Source of the DNA: Batrachochytrium dendrobatidis JAM81
Lineage: Eukaryota > Chytridiomycota > Chytridiomycetes > Rhizophydiales
Direction of reading: 5' to 3'
NCBI RefSeq assembly: GCF_000203795.2
Contig: NW_006281117.1
Location: 69,501 to 133,500 of the forward strand
Length of the DNA: 64,000 nucleotides
Shown: positions 34,776 to 43,472 of the stretch, piece by piece
How the letters are laid out: every line of letters begins with the position of its first letter
Numbering within the stretch: the first letter of the stretch is position 1
Made by a program: the position numbers and the translations under genes
Notes under the pieces: model-generated
The model's database searches: none
Told to the model about the DNA's origin: nothing
The model's input: only the letters and a program-made list of their open reading frames with translations

Positions 34776-35556
34776 TCATGCAATCGCATCGGTGCAACGA
34801 GTGAGCGAACTAATGGTGATCTGAACCCATTTCAACAACAAGGAGTTGACAGTTGTGGATTTGCTGTATCCAATATGTGTAGCACACCGTTGTTGACTGT
34901 TGACTGTGTAGGCAAGTCAAGTTACCACCAATTACCAATCAGATCCAGTGCATACATGACCATTACTAGAATGAATGCCAAACATATTCGTGTCTGAAAG
35001 TTGATTGTGAGTTGGTGGTTTGCAAGAACTGGACACAACCAACATGCTATTGCATACAGCAACCTGATTATAGTCCAGTCGCATGGTGTGATACAGTGAT
35101 TTGTGAAATACAACATCCAGATATTTGTAGTGTTGAACACGACGAATCTGTTGTTCGTGTAGCATCATATCAATTGTAATTCGGAATCAAAGTGTTGACT
35201 AACGCTTTGCAAGTATTAATGACTGAATCAAAAGGCATAATGGTTTCAAAGAGTCGCTTGCAGCATGTCAAGCAATATCATATCGACACTATACACACAT
35301 GCATGTCAGCATCATCAATGTGTACAACTATGCAATATATGATCAACTGTGTTGTATTAAAAATACAAGTGTCAATGTACAATATGATATGATGCCAACC
35401 AAAACTGTGTACAATAATCAGATACAATGCATGTACATACAAATTTATTGTAAATTAAATCAGAATGAAAATTGAATCGGTTGAAACCAGTCCAGATTAG
35501 CACTCAAATCAATCGGATGAATCGTCATGTTTGGGTTGACTTATTCATTACACATA
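34776..35556. other. Spacer and family B 3' flank
   Basis: 34,776-35,260 has no recognised content. 35,270-35,490 is the family B 3' flank shared with 4,080-4,290 and, inverted, with 26,340-26,585. Confidence 0.5.
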
Positions 35557-36306
35557 TCACTGTATACAACACGTAGTTATTTGTGTGCTGGATGATGTTT
35601 GAGTGGATTGGACTGTAGATGCTTCACTTGATGATGATGGACTTTCATGATGTTGTGATGAACTCTGGGTTCCACTAGTAGAAGCTTGCTCGGATTCTGA
35701 CTGCTGGTTTAGTCGGAGAGTGAGAGATTCGTATATGCTTTCAAGAAAACCGCGATTGAATTTCAGAAATTCAACACAAGAATAAAACGATGCTAGATCC
35801 ATACCATATCCAAACAGGCGCCTTGCGATGTTTTCTCTGATTGAATACAATGGCAATCTAAACACAAAGAAATCGTGTTCGAGTTTCTCTCGCTTTTCTT
35901 CAAGCTCCTTGAGTTTTTCTCTCGCTTCTTTAAGCTCGAGTCTAGAATTTTGAAGCTTTTTTTGATATGTTGGATCATTCTTGTTTTTCAAAAGTTTATG
36001 TAGTAACCTGAAATGTTTCTTATTCAGCCATGCCACCAATATTTTTTGATCAAGCTCTTTAGATTTGGCCAAGACACACACTTTCCTCATCTCTTGACGT
36101 TTTCGATCCGTTTCTAGATGTCCTTCGATCAACCTCGCATCATCCTCTGAAAGTCGACTAGTATCAACTAAACGTGTAGCTTCTTGATAAGAAATTGTCC
36201 GATACTCAGGTACAATACCTACAAATGCACTGGGATTGGCTGGAGTAGCTGTAGTAACCGAGCAAGCAAGCAGGATTGATGCCAATACTGTGACTGCGAG
36301 TTTCAT
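35557..36306 (-). CDS. Secreted family B protein 3, truncated tail
   Basis: A single-exon gene of 249 residues with the signal peptide MKLAVTVLASILLACSVTTA. The coiled-coil core (about residues 50-190, containing LKEAREKLKELEEKREKLE) aligns with the gene at 25,371. The protein ends abruptly in CCIQ within the Ser/Thr/Gln region, where its partner continues into the Arg-Ser tail and acid end. Upstream sequence is nearly identical to that of 25,371. It is the family B member of the right arm of the large inverted duplication, next to the intact DUF4246 gene. Confidence 0.75.
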   Translation of the reverse strand: MKLAVTVLASILLACSVTTATPANPSAFVGIVPEYRTISYQEATRLVDTSRLSEDDARLIEGHLETDRKRQEMRKVCVLAKSKELDQKILVAWLNKKHFRLLHKLLKNKNDPTYQKKLQNSRLELKEAREKLKELEEKREKLEHDFFVFRLPLYSIRENIARRLFGYGMDLASFYSCVEFLKFNRGFLESIYESLTLRLNQQSESEQASTSGTQSSSQHHESPSSSSEASTVQSTQTSSSTQITTCCIQ

Positions 36307-37301
36307 TGTGTTGGTTTGTATTGATCAAACAAGTTGTAATTATTGGTATTCAACAAGCAAGGCTGGATTGTATTTATATCCATTATTGGATGGATAATAT
36401 TAAAAGCATGCTGGATGACCGTTTTAGGGATTGGCTTTATTATCAGGGTTGGTGTTGATTTGGCATTAATGTTCAACTTTGAAGGGATATCCATTTATAT
36501 AACAACCGCAGTATTGATTGGACCGCAACTTGACTATGCATTCGAGTATTATATGGTTGATTGTGTATCCCATCTTTTTCTAACCTAAAAAGGGTCAGTG
36601 AGCTGAAATATGAACAAATGCATGTTTAAACAAGACTATATGCAACTGAGCTGATATTCAGTTATTGGATGATCATCAATATGTGTTGTGGTTGGCATGG
36701 TTCAAACATGTCGTGGTTTGGTAATACTTTCCATTCAACTCGACACGATCAATCATCACTACACATTGTCCAGTAATCCAATCAATCAACTGAATCAATG
36801 CAATGCAGTTCATGTTGCAACTGTTGTGTTGGCATTGATGATCAATGACTTGCAACTGTTGTGTTGACATTGTATGTTGTGTTGCTATATCAACATCGAT
36901 TGTCACTATATAGTTGTATCAACCACACATCATGATCATATGTCATGGTTGACTCGTATTCTGGATTGGTGCACTCATTCCATTGTATTCCATTCCATCA
37001 CTCGAACACAAACATCGTATGACTTGTTGATTGCTAATACCCATATTGATCGAATGCACACTACATGACACATGTCAGGTTAGCGTATACATTCCACTAT
37101 ATAGCACATCATGTTGCTAATACCACGCATTGTGATTCAACAGTCAATCTGTATTCGAGTTCAACTACAATTGATCGTGTCAATCATAATATACACGACC
37201 AATTGTAGTCGAGTTGATCCGACTGAATAGAGTCCGAGTCATCATGTTCATATCAAACCATTGTAAACCATGACAAGTCTATTGCACAACTCCACAATCA
37301 A
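36307..37301. repeat. Family B promoter and spacer, inverted duplicate of 24,398-25,370
   Basis: Contains TAACCTAAAAAGGGTCA at 36,581-36,597 about 280 bases before the family B start, and GACCGTTTTAGGGATTGG near 36,417. The rest is spacer with no gene, nearly identical to the left arm. Confidence 0.7.
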
Positions 37302-40300
37302 TCACCAACGATCATGATTATACGCCCGCTCATATATGTATTTGTTGTATGCTGCTGTGATTCGAGTTCGGTCACTTGTCAATTCATCTCGATGGTGTTT
37401 GGCTTCAGCTGGTGATTGAACACCTTGAATATACTGCGTGATATCATTCCACAGTTCAGGCAGTATGTGTGCCTTGTCAAGACTCGAGTTGTACCATTGT
37501 GGTTGTTGTGGAGCCACATGCGCAGTCGAAACAATCCGACAGACTGGATTCACTACAAAAAATGTCAGAATCTTGCAATGTCCTGGTTGAGTTGGATCTG
37601 CAAGTTCAAATGATTGTTCTTTGTGTTGGTATCGATTGGGATAAACTACACATCGACCATTTGATACTTCAAGCAATCCTATATACTGATTTTGTGGTGA
37701 TTCTCGATTAATGCCGTACACATCTTTCCAATACATATCAGATGCCATTTCATAATCAAACCGATCAACAGCCTCGCGGAAATCGAGTTTGGGTGTGGTG
37801 ATATTTTCCACGTCGTAGTAATACAGTCCAGTTGCAACAATCGATTCGTTAATTGGACCTTCAATGTGCCAGTTTCCCTCGTCGTATTTAGGTTTGGATG
37901 GTGTCAGTTGAATGTTGGTGAGTTTGACAATGACTTGCAGATTACGACCACGCAGTGATACTGGCTCTGCTGATTCATATTTGGATTGGAAATGTTCCGG
38001 AAGTGTTGGTACATACACGGGACGAATGACTCGAGTGTCTGGTTCCATATCATCATGATCTGACTGGCTTGATGACTCGTATCCATCTGTGCCATTGCAA
38101 ATATCAATATACTTGAACATTGGATCCATTGTTCTGAACAGACTTTCAAACATTGGGACAAAACATTTGAATATTTTGGCAATGCATTTGTACATGTCTC
38201 GATGCCATATCGGATTCAGATTGTTGATGTATGAGTTGATGGTCACACTGCCATCCCATTCGACACGGAATTCACTCGGAAGACATTGGAACTTGAGTGA
38301 TATAAACTTGGGATCACCTTCAATGATGGGTGTATCTGAAACAAGTTGAGTCGATGACAATATATCGCATGGTACCATTGTGGTGTATTTGAGTCGTATA
38401 TTCAGTGGTGCAATCATCGTTTGTCCATATACAACACTGTACATTGATGCATCAATCAGATTGTGCACCATTTGACCAGTGTTGTGATTTGATCCATGTT
38501 CAATATCCGATACATTTGTCATCAATCGCGTGTATATATTGTCAGGTATGCCATTGTCCAGTATATACGTCTGTTCAACAGGTCCTGGGACAATCGTGCC
38601 CAATCCATCACTGCCACTACAAACAAGCTGCTTGACAAAAACCCCGAGTTGTTCCAATGCAAGATTAAATGTTGATGGTGATATATTCTGATCGAGTGAG
38701 TCAGCCCTCCATTGCTCCACAATATGCTGGTTTGTGATATCGATCCACCACATGGGTTTGCAAAGTATACATTGCAGATACTGGATATACCGCATTTCGA
38801 CAAGTGTGCGTACCTGTCCATGTGTATCTCCGGCCATTCCAGATTTCATATCAATTTCGGCATTGTCGTCGTATGGCCAAATGCTGGAGTTAGCAACATG
38901 AACCCGATGCTGAAAACACGTTTCAATGATCCGGCCAGCAACCCTTTTGTTCATGTATTCAGCAGTATCCGATTGTACAATAGTCAGTAGATTTTCAAAT
39001 ATCCTGCCTTGTTCCAACTCGGTACGTATTGAACTGTCGGAATGATTGTCGGCAAAATCAGCAAGTATTTTGAGTAGTTTTACAGTACTAGCACCAGAAT
39101 CATGCAAACATAGATATCTACATGAAATAATAGTGTTGAATTGCTGCATAATTCCATAATCTTGAAACACCTTGATCATCTCGGCCTTGTTTGTAGATTT
39201 CTGAATCATGTCGTTGACATATCCAAACAGGCGCAAAGAGCCACTCATACTGACATCGCACATCGATATCGTCAATTGCTCAAAAACCAACGATCGTACA
39301 AGTGATACAGGAAAGTCCCGCATTTTGGATGCAATTGTTCCCGCTATCCAGATCATGCGTGTTTTTAGTCCAGAGTTGTCGCTGTATTTGATACACAAGT
39401 CGTTCGACGTTTGAATCAAATCCAGCCTCATCAACTCGGCTGAAATCACTACACAATCTGCATGTTTGCAAAAACTATCAATAGCAGCAATACTTTGATC
39501 AATCACTGCTTGATCGACACTCCTGTATTCATGTCATGTCAATCCAACCATGTCAAATTTACCAATTGTGATGACTGAACACACATTTATGCATAACACC
39601 ACATACCTAAGCGTATTGACCAGTGCTGGAATGATGCCACATCCCGCTGCTTTTACTGGGTCATGACGATGAATCTTCCAATACATGATTTGGAAAGTTT
39701 TGATAAAACCAGCAGCAACTGAACCATTGGATGATTCCAGTCGTGAAACGAGTCTTGATACCACGATGCCAAACTAATGATATTGTTCAATGTCAAGTAT
39801 ACAATCAGATCAACAAAACATGACACTGTCCAAACTGATCCAATATTGTATCATTGTAAACATACATTTTCATCGTCAATACCATGACAAGCTTTCAAAA
39901 ACAGGTTAATCGCCAATGTGAGCATTTCTTGATCGGACTCGTGAACAATAATCTCGACCATTGGCTTGATGTCAAATCCATCCTCTTGACTCCAGCGGTT
40001 ATATTTGTACAGCTTTTTACATGTTTTTATCGCCTATATGCATATTGACACTAAGTGAGTTGAATGGCAATCATTTGATCAATATCAATCATGACTTGCC
40101 GCCATTTTGACTTGACGGTTTGGTGATTGCATGAGCTGTGAGAGTTGGTTGCTTAGTCGATGAAATACTTTGAGCCGATAATCACCGTACGTCATACTCG
40201 CAAACACTACAGTAAACTTCATTACTTTGATCTACACAACACATGTTGATTAGTTTAGTCATGAACAATCCATTATTGTTACAATATATGAATACCTGTA

Positions 40301-40601
40301 AACTGGGTCGATTATACTCCAAATACTTGGCTGTGATATTTTCCAGTCCAATACTCTGTAAGCGCTGCAATACATCTGTAGACTCTGCCATTTCAAACCA
40401 ACACAAAGTCAGCAACAGTTTGAATGCATCAATAATACAATGTCTATTAAACTTACTGTAACTACGATTGTACAGCTCCTGTATCAAGTCAAGCAGTCTG
40501 TCCCATATTTCATCAGCCTTGTATAGTTGATCATCCGTTGTTAACAGTTTCAAATCTTCCAGGTGTTGAATCAACTTTCTGATGCTATCAACACAATCCA
40601 T
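37302..40601 (-). CDS. Armadillo-like plus DUF4246 protein, intact copy
   Basis: Five exons fit with consistent phase: 40601-40296, 40231-40100, 40033-39866, 39773-39607 and 39522-37302, giving 997 residues. Intron 2 would be GC-AG (GCAAGT donor). The N-terminal ~490 residues are helical and armadillo/HEAT-like (for example MLTLAINLFLKACHGID, GIIPALVNTLR, TRMIWIAGTIAS). The C-terminal ~500 residues match DUF4246: VHNLIDASMYSVVYGQ, SYINNLNPIWHRDMYK, then NWHIEG, ATGLYYYD, VVYPNRYQHKE and ADPTQPGHCKIL. The HxE and the later His suggest a 2-oxoglutarate/iron oxygenase-like fold. The residue before KIL is Cys, where my recollection of the family has Arg. Two damaged copies lie at 21-24 kb. Substrate unknown; no signal peptide. 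Confidence 0.75.
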
Positions 40602-41270
40602 GTTTGATAAAATTAGTAAAGTTGAATTTTGATGATAATTTCATTCATGCGAATGTCCAACAATTGCCGAGAATTGTTCATGTTTGGATTGTTGTAAAAC
40701 ACACAAACGAGTTGTTCCATTTTAGTATTGTTTTGATCAGTTTTTTGTAACAAAATTGGATTGTTATCAAACATGCATTTAGAAATACTGTAAATTAATA
40801 TTCTGAATGTGATCGTTGTAGATTTGGTTTAATAAACAAACTAGTTTACTATAACACATGGTAATGGATTACTAAACATCATCATAAATCAGATGGACTG
40901 GACTGAGATGAAATGAGATCAATGACAATCGCATTACAAACAGTGTGCTGTGATTAAACCATCGAGTATTTCCAAATACAAACTTGAATGAAAAGTCTTG
41001 CCACAATACTGATCAACTGTATTACTGTTTACACTGTGGTATTATTGATGTATTGGAATATTTGGTGTTCAGATACACGATGATAATGGTAGTACAAATC
41101 ATGGCAGTTGTACAAACCAAACGTGATTAAAGCCAATAATAATGTCAGACAAGATTGGATAATGAATTAGCGTGTAAATCATCAACATTGACCAAGATTG
41201 ATTGAAATGGTGAGATTGAGTTGGATGGTGATGAACAGTCAGTGTCATGAACACTGTTATTCAGTGGCCT
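40602..41270. other. Upstream region of the DUF4246 gene
   Basis: No gene is seen. 40,963-41,236 is the inverse complement of 118-390. Confidence 0.5.
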
Positions 41271-41686
41271 ATTTGACGTCAATACGACACATGCTGCATA
41301 AACACCGCGTATATTACATTACAAACTGACATAAAACAACACTAATTGACCAATATCAAACCAGTCGATGTTGCAATCTACATCCGACTTTGAACAAGTG
41401 TATTGATACGTTTGTTGTACAATACACGACATGATCAGTCGATGGTATCATGCAAGTATGTCTGATAGTTACACGTACAATCAACACTGGTTGTTATCAT
41501 GTCATTGATATATGGAACAAGCCATGCCAATGCATCAATCAACAATCCAGTAACTGTTGATGTAATATTCAACACAATATACAAAATTAATAATACGGTT
41601 ATTGGCTCATTCACGATACTCGACAAATATCAACATCAGAAAGTTTAAATTTATTCAAAATCAAAATCAAATTGGTTGGCAAGTCA

Positions 41687-42727
41687 TCAATCTGAATCTG
41701 ATTCCGGTTCTTGAAATTCTAAACCATGTTTCATCATAAAATATTTCAAGTCTCGTCTGATACTGTATACTCTTTTTCTTACCTTTTCATATTCTTGTTT
41801 CAATCGTATTTCAGTTTTTGGGTTGTACCCTAATTCAGATACCTCTTCCCCTCTTTCTAGCGCTGACCATTGTTTGAATTTAAGGGCTGCATAGTCAGAA
41901 TGTTCTTTAATTTTTTTCTTTCGTAGTTCTTTAGATGCTGCAAGTCTTTTTTTCATGCGACCAAGGGTTATCTGATATTTTTGGCTTAATCTAGCTATTT
42001 GATTTGTAACAGTATTGGTAGACTCGTTATGAATCATTGGTTGTTGTTGGTCTTGACCGTAAGTACTTGGATCAACTATATCAGTTGGTTGTTGTTCATT
42101 TTGGTTGGGAGTATTCAGACCAGCTATATCAAACAGTTCTTTCCAGTCTTCAAAAGCGTCTGAATTGACTTCATCTATTAAACGTTGCCAGTATTTGTCG
42201 GGAAATACGAGACCGGGTTTATTAGTTGATTGTTTCCGACTTTGTTTGGAAGCACTCGGACCGGGTTGATCCATCGATTGTTGTTGGTCTTGTTTGGAAA
42301 TACTTGAACCGGGTTCATCAATCGGCCGTTTTCGACTTCGCTTGGGAGTGCTTTGATTGGGTTGATCAATTGATTGTTGCTGGCCTTTGAGAATATTTGA
42401 ACCGTGTTTATCAGTTGGATCAGATACTTGGCTGGAAGTGCTTGAACTGATTTCATCCACTATATTTTGCCAGTCTTCATTGGAAGTGCTTGGATCAATC
42501 GGATCAAATAGGTATTCCCAGTCTTCATCGAAAATGCTTAAATTAACTGAATCCATTACTTCTTGCCATTTTTGATCGAAAGTGTCTGGATTAGGTTCAT
42601 TGGTTGGGCCAGACACTTGACTCGAAGTGCCTGATGCTTGTGGTGAACCATTGTTATCAGTCGGTGTCAGTATTGCATTGGCGGTTGCTGCTGTAGTCAA
42701 TACGAATAAAATATCAACCAATTTCAT
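41687..42727 (-). CDS. Secreted family A protein 3 (tandem copy, short)
   Basis: A single-exon gene of 346 residues; the ATG at 42727 begins MKLVDILFVLTTAATANA. The N-terminal ~215 residues are almost identical to the neighbouring gene at 43,891, with Trp modules (DWEYLFDPID), PKRSRKRPIDE and Q-rich linkers. It lacks about 142 residues of modules present in the neighbour. The helical C-terminal domain shares its front (KKRLAASKELRKKKIKEH) with the neighbour. The last ~55 residues (GYNPKTEIRLKQEY to EPESDSD) resemble instead the gene at 12,435, pointing to exchange between paralogues. The basic SRKRP-type segments look like nuclear localisation signals. Function unknown. Confidence 0.8.
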   Translation of the reverse strand: MKLVDILFVLTTAATANAILTPTDNNGSPQASGTSSQVSGPTNEPNPDTFDQKWQEVMDSVNLSIFDEDWEYLFDPIDPSTSNEDWQNIVDEISSSTSSQVSDPTDKHGSNILKGQQQSIDQPNQSTPKRSRKRPIDEPGSSISKQDQQQSMDQPGPSASKQSRKQSTNKPGLVFPDKYWQRLIDEVNSDAFEDWKELFDIAGLNTPNQNEQQPTDIVDPSTYGQDQQQPMIHNESTNTVTNQIARLSQKYQITLGRMKKRLAASKELRKKKIKEHSDYAALKFKQWSALERGEEVSELGYNPKTEIRLKQEYEKVRKRVYSIRRDLKYFMMKHGLEFQEPESDSD

Positions 42728-42840
42728 CAGACTGGTCAATGGGTTTAAACTATTAATACAAAAGTAGAGTGTTGAAACTGATGTTGATTATAAGACTGAA
42801 CATACTCGATTGTATTTTTGTATGTTTTGTATAGCAAACC

Positions 42841-42864
42841 AACCCTAACCCTTATAGGTTAACC
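42841..42864 (-). promoter_or_regulatory. GGTTAACCTATAAGGGTTAG element, family A gene 3
   Basis: Read on minus it is GGTTAACCTATAAGGGTTAG followed by GGTT, about 115 bases before the ATG. An identical copy lies at 45,471-45,494. It resembles the TTAACCTAAAAGG element of the gene at 27,665. The AACCCTAACCC portion is telomere-like by chance or origin, but only about two units are present. Confidence 0.4.
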
Positions 42865-43472
42865 AATATACAGGGTTACTTGATTGCTTGTAGTGGGTCA
42901 CTATTAAACTAGACAGTATGCTGCTCCCTATCCACAATATCATATTGATCAATTTGATGATCATGCCGATTGAATTATGCTTGTACGACCCTTTTATCAG
43001 GTATTTTGAAAATCACACCCTTCATGAGTGTTGTATAACCGCAAACACTTTGCTTCTACAACCGTATTCATGTATAATGGTTCACTCCAGTATTCTCATA
43101 CAATGACTGTGTTATGCATTGCAACATACAATGGTTACTACACATTGACTGCATTGCGTGTTTGGTATACAACGACTATCATATGGCACACAATCAGACT
43201 ATAGTGTTGAATCTACACTTTGTGCACTCTTAGTAATCATGCATTGTACGATCACCAAGTTTGAACCCACATTCATGTGTTGTGTTGGACTGTCAATGTT
43301 GTCAATACAACTCTGTACACACATTTGTTGTATTCTGAATCTCGAATACGATTGCAATCTAATTCAACAACAATCATGACACATGTCAGTAATGCAACTG
43401 TTGTTTGTATGCCAATCATCACCAACAATGGCACTGACTGTTTATTACACACCAACACTGTTATTTAGCAGT

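Larger units (their letters stand above)
35270..39600 (-). repeat. Right arm of the large inverted duplication
   Basis: Counterpart of 22,100-26,585. This arm keeps the complete DUF4246 gene, whose upstream exons (39,607-40,601) lie outside the duplicated part; it is therefore likely the source or the better preserved arm. Confidence 0.85.
41272..43472. repeat. Tandem duplication, unit 1
   Basis: A 2,201-base unit beginning at TTTGACGTCAATACGACACA. It holds the 3' flank, family A gene 3 and its promoter and upstream spacer. Unit 2 starts at 43,473 with the same sequence. Flanks and promoter are essentially identical between units, so the duplication is young. Confidence 0.9.

Noticed and set aside
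40440..40470. GTAAGT-like donor inside exon 1 of the DUF4246 gene
   Set aside because: The only close acceptor would give an intron of about 13 bases, and the frame runs through with helical, family-like sequence.
42841..42855. Telomere-like AACCCTAACCC
   Set aside because: Only about two units, repeated at the same promoter position at 45,471; it belongs to the family A upstream element and is not a telomere.
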